Notes: generated by a model from the sequence alone, not told the origin. A stretch of DNA of 49,501 bases from Bacteroidia bacterium (GCA_020846025.1 JADLER010000189.1:1-49501), one strand, 5' to 3'. Positions 1-9,705 are shown, counted from the stretch's first letter. Program-made: numbers and translations.

Positions 1-651
1 ATTCGTTAATAAGATACTAGAAACCGCCTCACCTAAATTAATGCCTGTTCGGTTTGCATCAAATGGCTTACATGGCTCAGTACTTAAAGCGTTAAACGAT
101 TTAAAACCACTTATTGTAAATTCTGATAAGATATCACCTCCACACACAATTACGTGATTAAATTGTCCGCTTTGTATCCAGCGTTGCGCCATTATAATTG
201 CCAAAATACCCGATATACAGGCATTGGATAAAACAATAGGTTGCTGTTTAAATTGAAAGTGATTTTGTAAGTGTTGCGCTAGTTGATGAAGATAAACCCG
301 CTTTGAATCTATAGTTGGATAGGCATCTTCAAGAATATCAATATTTCCTTTGGTGGTTGAATAAATAACTAATAATTTTTCATCTTGAGGATTTATATTG
401 CTTTTATTTAATACATCTTGTATAGATAAAATACTCAGTTTTTCTAAGCGAGTGTGCTGATTTGTGTCTCCAATCGAAGAAAAATATTGATTAATTAATT
501 CATCATTTATTTTTCCAACACAAAACGCATCGTTAGAAAAATGGAGTTGGGTGGGCTTAACTGCTATTTCTGAATTTAATACTGCACGATAATTTTGTTC
601 CGTTGTAAAACCTAATGGACTAATTATATTGTTATACGATGCAAGTATCAT
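1..651 (-). CDS. beta-ketoacyl-ACP synthase family protein (3' end outside window)
   Basis: The first 217 codons of a minus-strand gene, starting at an ATG at 649-651 and running off the left edge with no stop. The segment SNACISGIL places a Cys (residue 145) in the nucleophile-elbow position of thiolase-fold condensing enzymes. It is followed by VCGGDILSEFT and KPFDANRTGINLGEAV, which match the region after the active-site Cys in KAS I/II proteins. The family condenses acyl and malonyl-ACP units in fatty acid, polyketide or aryl-polyene/flexirubin synthesis. The catalytic His residues would lie in the missing C-terminal part. The short, divergent N-terminus suggests a secondary-metabolite type rather than housekeeping FabF, but this is inference. 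Confidence 0.8.
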   Translation of the reverse strand, partial: MILASYNNIISPLGFTTEQNYRAVLNSEIAVKPTQLHFSNDAFCVGKINDELINQYFSSIGDTNQHTRLEKLSILSIQDVLNKSNINPQDEKLLVIYSTTKGNIDILEDAYPTIDSKRVYLHQLAQHLQNHFQFKQQPIVLSNACISGILAIIMAQRWIQSGQFNHVIVCGGDILSEFTISGFKSFNALSTEPCKPFDANRTGINLGEAVSSILLTN

Positions 652-723
652 TAAAACACAAATGTAAGATTTTTTCTTATCGGATATTGCGACAAAAATT
701 TTCTTATTTTTACATATCTAAGT

Positions 724-3153
724 ATGAAAAAACTTACATATACGCTTACTTTTTTATTTTTTATTTTCCAAGGTTCTTCTCAAAACCGTGAAATTGATAG
801 TTTATTACAAATTCTAAAAGTTGATAAAAAGGATACGAATGAAGTAAAAGCAATCCAAGATTTGGCTCTAATTTATCTTGATATAGGAAACTATGATAGC
901 GCTAACATACTATACAATCAAGCAATGATTCTTGCCGAGAGATTGCAATATATGAAAGCTGTTGTTACTTCTTACAATGGTATTGGAAATATGAATTACT
1001 ATCAAGATAATTTTTCAAATGCCATAACAAACTATTATAAGGCTTTAAAAATAAGCGAGAAATTAAATAATAAAAAAAGCGTTGCAACCATATATTGTAA
1101 TATAGGAAATGTTTTTAGACGTCAAGGTAAATATTCAGAAGCTCTAAAACAATATACTGTTTCTTTAAAAATAAGAGAAGAGATAGGAGATAAACGGGGA
1201 ATTGCAATATGTTATAACAATATTGGACTTCTTTATGACTATCAAGGATATTTTCCTGAGGCTTTAAAAACATATTCAATTGCTTTAAAAATACAAGAAG
1301 AAATTAACGATTTGCGTGGAGTTGCAGTTTCTTATAACGACATTGGAACAATTTATGATGTTCAGGGGAATTACCCTGAGGCTTTGAAAAATTATTTTAT
1401 TTCTCTTAAAATACGTGAGAAATTAGGGGATAAATATGGTATTGCTGCTTCATATTTAAATATTGGAATAATTTATTTTAGACAAGAACATTTTTCTGAA
1501 GCTTTAAAAAATTATTTTACTGCTTTAAAATTATTTGAACAAATTATTGATAAACAAAACATTACACGTTCATACATCTGCATCGGTGCTGTATATTCCA
1601 ATCAAGAAAAATATACCGAAGCCTTAAAATATTATTATGCTGCATTGAAAATACAAGATGAAATAGGTGATAAAATAGGTATTATAGATTCTTACAGCAA
1701 TATTGGAGTTGTTCACTTCAATAATGGAAATTACTCTGAAGCATTGAAAAATTATTTTTCTTCCTTAAAAATAGCAGAAGAAATCGGTTATAGGTTTAAC
1801 TTCCCATCAGCTTACAATAATATTGGAAGAGTTTATGTAAGAATGAATGAAGCATCAAAAGGTAAACAATGGCTACAAAAAGGGTTGGATATAGCTAAGG
1901 AAATGAATGATATAGATAATAAAAAAGAAATTTACTTAGGATTGTCAGAGGCTGACAGTATCTTAGGTAATTACAAATCAGCGTATATCAATTATAAACT
2001 ATATACTGTTTATAAAGACAGTATTAATAATAATGAAAATACTAAAAAAACAGTACAATTATCAATGCAATATGAGTTCAACAAAAAACAAACCGCCGAT
2101 AGCCTTAAATTAGCCGAAGAAAGAAGTATAAGCATTCTAAAGTTTGAGCAAGAAAAAAAACAGCGCTATTTCCTATATGGTGGTTTGATTTTAGTAGTGA
2201 TATTTGCTGGTTTCATATTCAATAGATTTAAAGTAACTCAGAAACAAAAGATAATCATCGAAGCAAAGGAACGAGTAACTCAACAACAGAATGCGTTAAT
2301 CAGTGAACAAAAAAAAGTAATTGAAGAACGGCATAAAGAAGTAACAGATAGTATCAATTACGCAGAAAGAATACAACGAAGTATGCTTGCAACAACTAAA
2401 AGTTTAACTGAGAATTTAACTGACCATTTTGTATTGTTCAAACCGAAAGATGTGGTCAGTGGTGATTTTTATTGGACATCAAAATTATCTAATGAAAATT
2501 TCGTGTTAGCAACTGCAGATAGTACAGGGCATGGTGTTCCTGGTGCTATTATGAGTGTGGTAAATATGAACTCACTTAAAGAGGCGGTTAAAAATGGTTA
2601 TACTAAACCACATGAGATTTTAAACTACACAAGAAATATCATCATAGAAACTTTAAAAAACGATGGAACGATAGAAGGTGGTAAAGACGGAATGGATTGC
2701 TCATTATGCGTTTATGATTTTAAAAATTTGAAATTATTTGTTGCTGCTGCAAATAATCCTGTATGGATAGTTAGAAAAGTTGGTGATAGTAATAACGAGC
2801 TTGTTGAATCTGATGCGATTCAGCAACATATCTACAGCAATAAACAACTTATAGAGATAAAACCAGACAAAATGCCTATAGGAAAACATGAACGACAAGA
2901 TATTTCTTTTACTTTACACGAAATTAAATTACAAAAAGATGATATTATTTATTCATTAACAGATGGTTTTCCTGATCAATTTGGTGGAGAAAAAGGTAAA
3001 AAATTTATGATAAAAAATTTGAGAGAATTACTAGTCGTCAATTCTTATTTACCAATGTTAGAGCAGAAAAAATTACTCGAAACCACATTTGCTAATTGGG
3101 TAGGTGATTTGGAACAAGTGGACGATGTTACAATTATTGGCGTGAGGATTTGA
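724..3153 (+). CDS. TPR-repeat sensor with C-terminal SpoIIE-type PP2C phosphatase
   Basis: 809 residues. The order is an N-terminal signal peptide (about 1-19), TPR repeats at about 50-400, one membrane segment (about 481-500), a charged coiled coil (about 505-550) and a SpoIIE/PP2C domain to the end. Metal-binding Asp motifs are visible: KPKDVVSGDFYW near 575, ADSTGHGVPGA near 598, LTDGFPDQFGG near 746 and QVDDVTIIG at the C-terminus. The topology predicts that the TPRs sit outside the inner membrane and regulate a cytoplasmic Ser/Thr phosphatase. The likely substrate class is a phosphorylated STAS-type anti-anti-sigma factor, but none is encoded alongside. Seven TPR units are spaced exactly 120 nt apart. 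Two paralogues lie at 9706 and 17955. Confidence 0.93.
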   Translation: MKKLTYTLTFLFFIFQGSSQNREIDSLLQILKVDKKDTNEVKAIQDLALIYLDIGNYDSANILYNQAMILAERLQYMKAVVTSYNGIGNMNYYQDNFSNAITNYYKALKISEKLNNKKSVATIYCNIGNVFRRQGKYSEALKQYTVSLKIREEIGDKRGIAICYNNIGLLYDYQGYFPEALKTYSIALKIQEEINDLRGVAVSYNDIGTIYDVQGNYPEALKNYFISLKIREKLGDKYGIAASYLNIGIIYFRQEHFSEALKNYFTALKLFEQIIDKQNITRSYICIGAVYSNQEKYTEALKYYYAALKIQDEIGDKIGIIDSYSNIGVVHFNNGNYSEALKNYFSSLKIAEEIGYRFNFPSAYNNIGRVYVRMNEASKGKQWLQKGLDIAKEMNDIDNKKEIYLGLSEADSILGNYKSAYINYKLYTVYKDSINNNENTKKTVQLSMQYEFNKKQTADSLKLAEERSISILKFEQEKKQRYFLYGGLILVVIFAGFIFNRFKVTQKQKIIIEAKERVTQQQNALISEQKKVIEERHKEVTDSINYAERIQRSMLATTKSLTENLTDHFVLFKPKDVVSGDFYWTSKLSNENFVLATADSTGHGVPGAIMSVVNMNSLKEAVKNGYTKPHEILNYTRNIIIETLKNDGTIEGGKDGMDCSLCVYDFKNLKLFVAAANNPVWIVRKVGDSNNELVESDAIQQHIYSNKQLIEIKPDKMPIGKHERQDISFTLHEIKLQKDDIIYSLTDGFPDQFGGEKGKKFMIKNLRELLVVNSYLPMLEQKKLLETTFANWVGDLEQVDDVTIIGVRI

Positions 3154-3361
3154 AATGTGCTATCCCAATTTTAAAAAAGTTAGCTTTTAGAGTTAATAAA
3201 CATGTATTACAAATACAATTAGAATATTGCGAAGCAATAAATTTTAATTCTTCATCAGATAATGCAACTGTTGAGCAATGACAGTTTGAGATGTCATGTG
3301 GTTTGCATTCAAAGGATTGATGGCAGCGAGCGCAAAGTAAAAGTGTAGTTGTTTTTGTCAT
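3134..3361 (-). CDS. cysteine-rich CWC-family small protein
   Basis: 75 residues. The pattern CARCHQSFEC, then CHC, then CICNTC matches the cysteine-rich CWC family of small, probably metal-binding (zinc-ribbon-like) proteins. Its molecular function is not known to me. In the usual CWC signature the middle motif is Cys-Trp-Cys; here it is Cys-His-Cys. The gene is convergent with the preceding phosphatase gene and overlaps its last 20 bases. It begins 11 bases beyond the hairpin that probably terminates the rpmF operon. Confidence 0.7.
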   Translation of the reverse strand: MTKTTTLLLCARCHQSFECKPHDISNCHCSTVALSDEELKFIASQYSNCICNTCLLTLKANFFKIGIAHFKSSRQ

Positions 3362-3371
3362 ATAACAAATT

Positions 3372-3405
3372 AAAAAAGCCTTCCTGTACTACACAAGAAG
3401 GCTTT
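3372..3405 (-). terminator. rho-independent terminator of the yceD-rpmF operon
   Basis: A perfect 9-bp stem (AAAGCCTTC / GAAGGCTTT, 3375-3383 with 3397-3405) and a 13-nt loop. On the minus strand it ends in a run of six T. It lies 20 bases downstream of the rpmF stop codon. Confidence 0.75.
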
Positions 3406-3424
3406 GTTAGGTTGTATTTATAAA

Positions 3425-3613
3425 TTACTTAGTAGCTTTTTCCATTACTACTTTTCCTTTGTAATATAATTTTCCTTCAAACCAATGTGCACGGTGAAAT
3501 AAGTGAGCTTCACCAGTAGTGGTGTCTTTAGCTATTGTCATTACAGGAGCTTTGTATGTAGAACGACGTGAATCTCTACGCGATCTCGATAATTTTCGTT
3601 TTGGATTAGGCAT
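3425..3613 (-). CDS. rpmF: 50S ribosomal protein L32
   Basis: 62 residues. The start [18 protein letters not shown] is the hallmark basic N-terminus of bacterial L32, a structural protein of the large ribosomal subunit. The rest ([19 protein letters not shown]) matches the longer Bacteroidota form. No zinc-binding cysteines are present, so this is the cysteine-free type. It lies 11 bases downstream of the yceD-like gene, the conserved bacterial arrangement, and is followed by a clear terminator. Confidence 0.97.
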   Translation of the reverse strand: MPNPKRKLSRSRRDSRRSTYKAPVMTIAKDTTTGEAHLFHRAHWFEGKLYYKGKVVMEKATK

Positions 3614-3624
3614 GGTTCGTAATT

Positions 3625-4161
3625 TTAATTATTGTTAAACTTTATATTTTTTAATTTTTCCCATTCGGGATTTTCACTTGGTTCTATATCTGTTTTTAGT
3701 TCGTTGTATTTAGCAAGCGTTTCTTCATCACAAGCTACATCTATGTCATATTCCATTTCTTCATCATCACACGGCACTCTACGATTAGGTATTGATAACT
3801 CGATGTACTCGTACAAATATTGCGAAAAATCCACCTCATCAACTCCTTCTTTGAGTACTAAAATTTCATCATTACTTTCTTCGGGATTACCGTGTTTGAT
3901 GACTAATTTTTCTTGTCCAGAGATTGGGCAATCGTACTCTACCAAACATCTATCGCAACTCAGCCCAACTGTTCCTTCAAACGTGAACACGATATGTAAT
4001 AAAGTGTTTTGTTTTACCAGCTTGGCTTTTACCAAAATGTTGGCTTTTGTAATTTCGCTTTCACTAAATTGTTCAAAGAACTTTTCTGTAATCTCAAATT
4101 CAAATTGATGTTCTCCAACCGCTAATCCTCCAAATTGTAATTTATACTGACTCTTTCCCAT
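3625..4161 (-). CDS. yceD: YceD/DUF177 family protein, 23S rRNA accumulation
   Basis: 178 residues of the DUF177 (YceD) family, whose members are needed for normal 23S rRNA accumulation and are nearly always encoded directly before rpmF, as here. The family's Cys pair is visible in [15 protein letters not shown] conserved acidic stretch [19 protein letters not shown] follows. A good -7 promoter box lies 23 bases upstream of the ATG, so yceD and rpmF probably form one transcript. Confidence 0.92.
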   Translation of the reverse strand: MGKSQYKLQFGGLAVGEHQFEFEITEKFFEQFSESEITKANILVKAKLVKQNTLLHIVFTFEGTVGLSCDRCLVEYDCPISGQEKLVIKHGNPEESNDEILVLKEGVDEVDFSQYLYEYIELSIPNRRVPCDDEEMEYDIDVACDEETLAKYNELKTDIEPSENPEWEKLKNIKFNNN

Positions 4162-4183
4162 AGCTCAACATCAAAATGGACGG

Positions 4184-4213
4184 CAAATATACATTTTTTT
4201 TCAATTCAAACAA
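4184..4213 (-). promoter_or_regulatory. Bacteroidota-type promoter for yceD-rpmF
   Basis: Read on the minus strand, a TTG (-33 element, complement of 4211-4213) is followed after 19 bases by TATATTTG (complement of 4184-4191). This matches the TTG-N17-23-TAnnTTTG promoter of Bacteroidota. It is positioned just upstream of the yceD ATG. Confidence 0.75.
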
Positions 4214-4247
4214 CAAAATAACTGAAATTTAGCTTATTAGACTAATT

Positions 4248-4856
4248 TTAAGGTATGGTACTTTGAATTAAACATTTAGGAATATACCATATATCCTTGT
4301 AGTTTTCCATAACAATGATTTCATTTTGACAAGTAAGGTATTGTTTTTGGACATTTCTTTTCATTATCCAAGCATTTCCAAGTCTTATCTCGTTGATTAT
4401 GAGTAGTTTTAGAGTGTCTAAAGAAACTTTACGATGCGTATCCCCAATCTTAAAACCTAATTCGTTATTTCTTAAATCCATTTCACAGGCTAAACTATCA
4501 GCACGATCGTTAAACTCTAAAATGTTTTTATAAAAATAATATTGATTTGTTTTTTCGTGAGCTTTTCCAAGTTGGCGTATTTTTTTTACTTTAATTTTTT
4601 GAGCCAAATAAGCCATGGTAAAGCCATGTCTAAAAGCATCGAGCGTGCCACCACTCTCAAAACTGTCTAATACTTTTTGATTTTTAACCTCATTGTATAT
4701 CGTCATGGCTGTTTTTAACCGTGTTTTTACTCGGAGTGCAGCAAATGCATGCAACATGGCCCAGCGTTTTTCATATTTTCCAATTTGATGTTGTGCCTGA
4801 GCCACTGGCAAAAAACCTATACATAAAGCAATGCAGATACACATGGATTTTAACAT
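4248..4856 (-). CDS. secreted DUF6973-like protein
   Basis: About 202 residues from the ATG at 4854-4856. I chose this start because MLKSMCICIALCIGFLPVAQAQ is a good signal peptide, whereas the longer in-frame version would run through the divergent neighbour. The segments DAFRHGFTMAYLAQ, GKAHEK and MDLRNNELGFKIG match the pattern of DUF6973 proteins (a conserved RH, HE and D-NN-G core), whose biochemical function is unknown to me. The family assignment is from memory of the motif spacing and is moderate. It is probably exported to the periplasm. Confidence 0.65.
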   Translation of the reverse strand: MLKSMCICIALCIGFLPVAQAQHQIGKYEKRWAMLHAFAALRVKTRLKTAMTIYNEVKNQKVLDSFESGGTLDAFRHGFTMAYLAQKIKVKKIRQLGKAHEKTNQYYFYKNILEFNDRADSLACEMDLRNNELGFKIGDTHRKVSLDTLKLLIINEIRLGNAWIMKRNVQKQYLTCQNEIIVMENYKDIWYIPKCLIQSTIP

Positions 4857-4909
4857 GACTTTGTTAGCAATAGTTAAGATAAAAACACGAAAATAATAAA
4901 AGCTTTTTA

Positions 4910-4917
4910 TATCTTTG
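4910..4917 (+). promoter_or_regulatory. -7 box TATCTTTG
   Basis: An exact TAnnTTTG match ending 6 bases before the ATG at 4924. No convincing TTG lies at -33. If used, the transcript would begin at or very near the start codon. Confidence 0.55.
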
Positions 4918-4923
4918 GAGTTG

Positions 4924-5196
4924 ATGGACTTTAAAAATGACATAGCAAAACGTTTTTTTAGCAAGCAAGAGATAGGCGGTGCTGAAAGCATTAATGATTT
5001 GCGCGATAAAGAATTTAGTGGTAAAAAATTAACAGCCGAAGAAAAATTTGCCTTAGCAAATTTTGATCGTTACAGATTACATATATTAAACGCTCAAGAA
5101 AACGAAGAGCAGTTTCATTATCATTATAGGCAATTACAGGTTATTTCTAACCTTGGCGATTGGCGTGAGTTTTTAAAAGACGAATACGCTAAGTAA
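4924..5196 (+). CDS. hypothetical small acidic/helical protein
   Basis: 90 residues from the ATG at 4924. A TTG at 4915 in the same frame overlaps the -7 box, so I rejected it. The product is hydrophilic and charged, without signal peptide, membrane segment or Cys/His clusters. It contains LTAEEKFALANFDRYRLHIL and ends in WREFLKDEYAK. I do not recognise a family. It is divergent from the DUF6973-like gene, with 67 bases between the two starts. Confidence 0.65.
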   Translation: MDFKNDIAKRFFSKQEIGGAESINDLRDKEFSGKKLTAEEKFALANFDRYRLHILNAQENEEQFHYHYRQLQVISNLGDWREFLKDEYAK

Positions 5197-5227
5197 TTAC
5201 TCGTTTCTTTGTTTCTTTTACTTCAAG

Positions 5228-5330
5228 GCAAAAGAAAGTAAGATAATATCCGCTCGAACGAATTTTTTTGTTTTTATGCCGCAGCATTACAAATGTAGCA
5301 GAGCGGAAAAGCAACCGTAAATTTTGCCCT
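5228..5330. repeat. dispersed intergenic repeat, copy 1
   Basis: It starts with a 33-base block (5228-5260) that is identical to 6741-6773. After a T-rich spacer comes a second block (GCCGC.GCATTACAAATG), then TTTGCCCT near the end. Immediately upstream, TTTCTTTT and AAAAGAAA form an 8-bp stem that overlaps the start of the repeat. It occupies most of the gap between the genes at 4924 and 5396. Confidence 0.8.
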
Positions 5331-5395
5331 CATAAAATATAGAGATACTTTAGAAGTAAAGCAGTTTATAATTGATGTGAAGTAACATCAGTAAA

Positions 5396-6655
5396 TTATT
5401 CAATTACAATCTTTATGAAATACAGCATTTGTTTATTGCTTGTAATTTTAACGAAATACACCCCCAATAATTCGTTCAATTGAATTTTATGATCGGATAT
5501 ATTTTGTTTTACAAAAACAGTTTTACCCATCAAATCATAAACTTCCACATCAATATTTCCTTCAAAGTGCTTTGGATACGTTATGTTAAAAATACCACCT
5601 GAGCTTGGATTTGGGAAAAAAGCAATAGCTTCATCAGATTCCTCTTTAATTGATGTACAAACATTTACTATCACGTTAGTTGTGGCGGTATAAGAACATC
5701 CCATAGATGAAATTGTATGTGTAACGGCATAATTTCCAGCTGAATTAAAATTAACATCAGGCGTTGGAGTTACAGTTGAATTGTTAACCGTGAAGCCTGA
5801 ATTAGGATTAAAACTCCAATAATGAGATGATAAACTAGGACTTCCAACTGCACTAAAAATAATATTATCTCCCGTGCAAATAATTGGATTACTTGGAATA
5901 AAGTTTGGATTTAAAATTGGTAAAACGTGTATAGTTAAAGTATCTGCAAAAACACACCCTCCACCATTACTGGCCGTTAAAATATAAGAAGTGGTTATAT
6001 TTGGACTAACATTAACCGTTGATGTTGTTCCTGCACCATCAGACCAATTATAATTTGTAATAGGGCCATTAACTATATTAACAGCTGAAATAGAGATAGT
6101 ATCATAACTACAAATAGTATCCTGTACCGTATTTAAAGAAAAAGACAAATCCTGTCCAGGATTCCCCGGAACGGTAAATGAAACTGGAGCAGTCCAAGGA
6201 CCCGCTGGAGGCATTCCGGCACTACCCCCTAACCATTCTCTTACCGAAAAATAGTAAACACCACCACAAGTTAAATCAGAAAAAGGAATAAAAACATCAT
6301 GGTATGGCTCAACAGTACATTCATCAGGCCAAACACTAGCGGATGTGTAATTTGGTACATTTAATAATGAATGATACCATGGAAATGAATTATATACCAC
6401 TGCGCCACCGGCACCACTACTTATATAAGATTGTACAAGTGTAGAAGGAGCAACAGGATATAATGTATCCGTAGAGACTATTGCTTGCATCCAATATGGA
6501 CCACAACCACAAGTTGCAGGATCAGACGCACCGCTAATTGTAATTCCAGTTGATGAGATGGTATAAGATACATTAACAAGGGCTAAGCCATGACACGCCT
6601 TCAGTTTAAAATTAAAAAAACTAAGTATAACTAGTGTAAGTAAAAATAATCTCAT
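5396..6655 (-). CDS. secreted T9SS cargo protein with PKD-like domain and type A sorting tail
   Basis: 419 residues from the ATG at 6653-6655. MRLFLLTLVILSFFNFKLKAC looks like a signal peptide, and a longer in-frame start would prepend a second hydrophobic stretch. The middle contains Ig/PKD-like beta-sandwich sequence (SVNVSPNITTSYILTASNGGG). The C-terminus AIAFFPNPSSGGIFNITYP...GVYFVKITS is a type A (Por secretion system) sorting domain, which directs export and attachment by the type IX system. The N-terminal half (ATCGCGPYWMQAIVS, CGGVYYFSVREWLGG) is not recognised. Both flanks carry copies of the same intergenic repeat. Confidence 0.85.
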   Translation of the reverse strand: MRLFLLTLVILSFFNFKLKACHGLALVNVSYTISSTGITISGASDPATCGCGPYWMQAIVSTDTLYPVAPSTLVQSYISSGAGGAVVYNSFPWYHSLLNVPNYTSASVWPDECTVEPYHDVFIPFSDLTCGGVYYFSVREWLGGSAGMPPAGPWTAPVSFTVPGNPGQDLSFSLNTVQDTICSYDTISISAVNIVNGPITNYNWSDGAGTTSTVNVSPNITTSYILTASNGGGCVFADTLTIHVLPILNPNFIPSNPIICTGDNIIFSAVGSPSLSSHYWSFNPNSGFTVNNSTVTPTPDVNFNSAGNYAVTHTISSMGCSYTATTNVIVNVCTSIKEESDEAIAFFPNPSSGGIFNITYPKHFEGNIDVEVYDLMGKTVFVKQNISDHKIQLNELLGVYFVKITSNKQMLYFIKIVIE

Positions 6656-6740
6656 AAATAAAATATTTATACTAAGATATAACAAAAATCCGATTAAAAC
6701 CAAGAATATTACAATAAATGGATTTAACAGTTGATGCTGA

Positions 6741-6865
6741 GCAAAAGAAAGTAAGATAATATCCGCTCGAACGTTTTTTTACTTTTATTGCCGCCGCATT
6801 ACAAATGCAGCTGAGCTGGAGCGCACGAATAGGTTATTTATTTAACCCCAATTAAACTTTGCCCT
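6741..6865. repeat. dispersed intergenic repeat, copy 2
   Basis: A direct copy of 5228-5330. The 33-base block at 6741-6773 is identical. The following T-run, the GCCGC.GCATTACAAATG block (6790-6807) and the CTTTGCCCT end are conserved, with small insertions. Together the copies bracket the T9SS cargo gene in direct orientation. Confidence 0.8.
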
Positions 6866-6875
6866 GTTAGTAGAA

Positions 6876-6906
6876 TTGTGAGAATATATTTCTTTTTATA
6901 ACTTTA
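6876..6906 (+). promoter_or_regulatory. promoter of the ABC ATPase gene
   Basis: TTG at 6876-6878, then 20 bases, then TAACTTTA at 6899-6906. This is one mismatch from TAnnTTTG. The ATG follows only 4 bases later, so a leaderless transcript is possible. Confidence 0.5.
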
Positions 6907-6910
6907 CTGT

Positions 6911-7636
6911 ATGGAACCCATTATTGAGTTATCTCAAATTAAGAAAGAGTATAAAATAGGGCAAGAAGAAATTCATGCTTTAAACGGAGTAACTTTAAAT
7001 ATTTATAAAAATGAATATGTAGCCTTAATGGGACCAAGTGGTAGTGGAAAATCTACTTTAATGAATATGCTAGGCTGCCTTGATACGCCTACCTCGGGCG
7101 AGTACATTCTTAATAAACTGGCAGTTGCTAAAATGAGCGATAACGAATTGGCCGAGGTAAGAAACAAGCAAATAGGTTTTGTGTTTCAAACGTTTAATCT
7201 TTTGCCACGTTCTACCACCCTCGAAAATGTAATGTTGCCATTGGTGTATGCTGGCGTTCCTAAAGCCACTCGCGAAGAAATGGCTATGAAGGTTTTAAAA
7301 CAAGTAGGTTTAGAAAATAGGGTGTCTCATAAACCCAATGAATTATCGGGCGGACAAAGACAGCGTGTAGCCATTGCCCGAGCGCTTGTAAATAATCCTG
7401 CTATTATTTTAGCGGATGAACCTACTGGCAACTTAGATAGTAAAACATCGGTAGAAATTATGGGCTTGCTAGAAGAGATTCATAATAATGGTAATACCAT
7501 TATTTTAGTAACACACGAGGAAGATATTGCTTTGCATGCTCATCGTATTGTACGATTAAAAGATGGCGTCATCGAATCTGATAAACCAAATGATACCATT
7601 ACTACGTTTAAAAGTCGTATTGTAAATTATACTTAG
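6911..7636 (+). CDS. ABC transporter ATP-binding protein, LolD/MacB type
   Basis: 241 residues with all ATPase motifs: Walker [10 protein letters not shown] (41-49), Q-loop VFQTFNLLP (Q93), signature LSGGQRQR (145-152), Walker B IILADE (165-170) and the H-loop in LVTHEED (H202). The pattern, including the [16 protein letters not shown] stretch, is that of the LolD/MacB/FtsE-like group, which drives MacB-fold permeases in lipoprotein release, efflux or mechanotransmission. No permease gene lies beside it, so the partner is unknown. Its stop codon overlaps that of the convergent gene at 7633. Confidence 0.93.
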   Translation: MEPIIELSQIKKEYKIGQEEIHALNGVTLNIYKNEYVALMGPSGSGKSTLMNMLGCLDTPTSGEYILNKLAVAKMSDNELAEVRNKQIGFVFQTFNLLPRSTTLENVMLPLVYAGVPKATREEMAMKVLKQVGLENRVSHKPNELSGGQRQRVAIARALVNNPAIILADEPTGNLDSKTSVEIMGLLEEIHNNGNTIILVTHEEDIALHAHRIVRLKDGVIESDKPNDTITTFKSRIVNYT

Positions 7637-9624
7637 GGTAAGTTTATTTGGTTTTTTGTGCTGATGTAAATTTTATCAATTTCAAGCTGACCTTTATTGA
7701 GTTTTAATTCCATGGTTTGTAATTTATTGTACTCCATTGCTTGTTTTAAATTAATGGCTGCCCATTTCCAATGCGAGGTAGATTTAAGATTGGTACAATC
7801 TGCTTTTTGATGATTAAGTGTGCTTTCAATTTTTCCATTTCCTCGGTATCGTATCCAAATGTGTGTGGGCGTGTGAAGCGAATCGCGAGGAATAAATTGA
7901 TACGTTAATTTGTGAGTATGCGATAGTTTTACAAAACTTGTAAATTGATGATAATGATGAATAGTATCGCATTCGGTATAAATATCTTCCGAAGCTAAGG
8001 GAGTATCATTAACCTCTGCTTCAAATACAAAATCTTTACTCCAATAATCCGGATGTGTGCTTTCGTGCCAAGTATCTAATTGATAAAAAATGGTTCTACC
8101 ATCTTTTACAACTTCATATACATACACGCTACCTTGTTTTCTAATATCAAAAGTTAATTCCTGATGATTAAAAGGAATTGTAACTGTTTTTATTTCGGGA
8201 GTAGAGGCACTGTCATTGGAAAAAGGCTGATAAGTGCCTGCAATGATGTATTTTTCTTTTTGTTGGTGTTTTCTAATTGTTACTAAAACGTGTTTATCAC
8301 TTGTTCTATATGAAATAATGGGTTGTTTTTTCTCATTAAACAATACATTCCCTTCTCTTAATACATCCTCAAAACGACTGGTAATGGCTTGTGCGTATGC
8401 AGGCATGGCTGCTTGCCACACCCAAGTACCTGGATTAATAAAAGGAGATGATAAACTAAAATAACCTACATAATAAAACTCGGCACCTATCACTGATAAA
8501 CATTTTAGTAAGCCTAACCATTGACCTGGCCTAATATCTTCTTCTTGTTTTTTAGACCAACCAGCTGCAATGAATGGGCTAAATAATTTATCGCCATCGT
8601 TTATTTCTGTTTTTCTTCCTACTTCAATCCATTTCCAGCCGTGCCATGCACCCATCCAATCTTTCCAGTTTTTAGCCCAACGCGGATAAAAATCAGGAGT
8701 AGAATAGTAATTACCATTAATGGGCGTCATACTTTTTTTCATTACACTCCAATTAAATCTATCAATAGGGCCACCTTCAACTGTATAAATAGTAAACTGT
8801 GTGTTTTTTAATTCAGGTATTTCTTTCATAAAACAATCTGAGTATGCGTTTCGAAGGTGTAATTTTTGTTCGGCCATAAAAATCTCCCACGAATCAATTT
8901 TTAAAGAATCCTTTAAACGAATCATTACAGTATCTTTTTTAAGATGTTTTAATAAATAGGGACCAGGGGGTTCTTCGCCATTTTCATTAATTAAATTAAT
9001 AGGGCGAGTTAATTTTTTGATAATTTGATTAAGGTAAAATTTTTGGGTGTAACCATCTATCTTTATGAGTGAATCAGGGAAGTCAAAACGAATTTGTTTC
9101 TGATTTTTTCCGTTAAATTTAAATTTTATGTATAAGTTACTATCTAGTGAAGATGTAAGTATTGTAGGTCGTTTAAAATTTTGATAACCAGCTTTTTTTG
9201 GGCTAATTTGTTGCCAAAAAGTAACCACGTGTAATGGTACTTGAGGATTTTCATTTGCTAATTTAATATACAAAGGAGTATCATCAACTTTAGGCCCCGT
9301 AAATGCAGAACCCGAATTTGGAATCACAACACCATAGTTCCAATTAGTAATTAATTCTTTTTGAATCTCATAAGCATTATAAATTGCTTTATTGTTATTT
9401 ACTCCTTTTATCCCTCTACCACCCATATAATCAGGATTCATCCAATTTACTAATCGCAGGAGTTGATTATTGGGGTAATAACGAGGTGTAGGATAATGTT
9501 GTAATTGATAAATAACACTTTGTGTGGTATCTGGGTATCCAATAGGATAAGAAGTGATGTTAGAAGATTGAGCTAAAACAACCCAATAATTAATTACTAA
9601 GATCACACTAATTAAAAAACGCAT
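7633..9624 (-). CDS. large secreted protein of unknown function (possibly glycoside-hydrolase-like)
   Basis: 663 residues with a signal peptide ([19 protein letters not shown]). No family is recognised with confidence. The central part is rich in aromatic residues typical of carbohydrate-active enzymes ([41 protein letters not shown]). The C-terminal 250 residues look like beta-sandwich sequence ([15 protein letters not shown]). There is no T9SS sorting tail. A barrel catalytic domain with a beta-rich accessory domain is conceivable, but I cannot point to catalytic residues. The gene is monocistronic, lying between two convergent or divergent neighbours. Confidence 0.7.
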   Translation of the reverse strand: MRFLISVILVINYWVVLAQSSNITSYPIGYPDTTQSVIYQLQHYPTPRYYPNNQLLRLVNWMNPDYMGGRGIKGVNNNKAIYNAYEIQKELITNWNYGVVIPNSGSAFTGPKVDDTPLYIKLANENPQVPLHVVTFWQQISPKKAGYQNFKRPTILTSSLDSNLYIKFKFNGKNQKQIRFDFPDSLIKIDGYTQKFYLNQIIKKLTRPINLINENGEEPPGPYLLKHLKKDTVMIRLKDSLKIDSWEIFMAEQKLHLRNAYSDCFMKEIPELKNTQFTIYTVEGGPIDRFNWSVMKKSMTPINGNYYSTPDFYPRWAKNWKDWMGAWHGWKWIEVGRKTEINDGDKLFSPFIAAGWSKKQEEDIRPGQWLGLLKCLSVIGAEFYYVGYFSLSSPFINPGTWVWQAAMPAYAQAITSRFEDVLREGNVLFNEKKQPIISYRTSDKHVLVTIRKHQQKEKYIIAGTYQPFSNDSASTPEIKTVTIPFNHQELTFDIRKQGSVYVYEVVKDGRTIFYQLDTWHESTHPDYWSKDFVFEAEVNDTPLASEDIYTECDTIHHYHQFTSFVKLSHTHKLTYQFIPRDSLHTPTHIWIRYRGNGKIESTLNHQKADCTNLKSTSHWKWAAINLKQAMEYNKLQTMELKLNKGQLEIDKIYISTKNQINLP

Positions 9625-9705
9625 AGCACTAAATTAAGAATAGTTTTTTTATGAAAGTAGCTTTTTGTATTTTTATCTAACTTTAGAATAAATTCTGTTA
9701 GCCTC

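Noticed and set aside
3632-4108. 158-codon plus-strand open frame
   Set aside because: It is entirely antisense to yceD, is Ser/Phe rich and matches no family, while yceD is well supported by its Cys pair and rpmF linkage.
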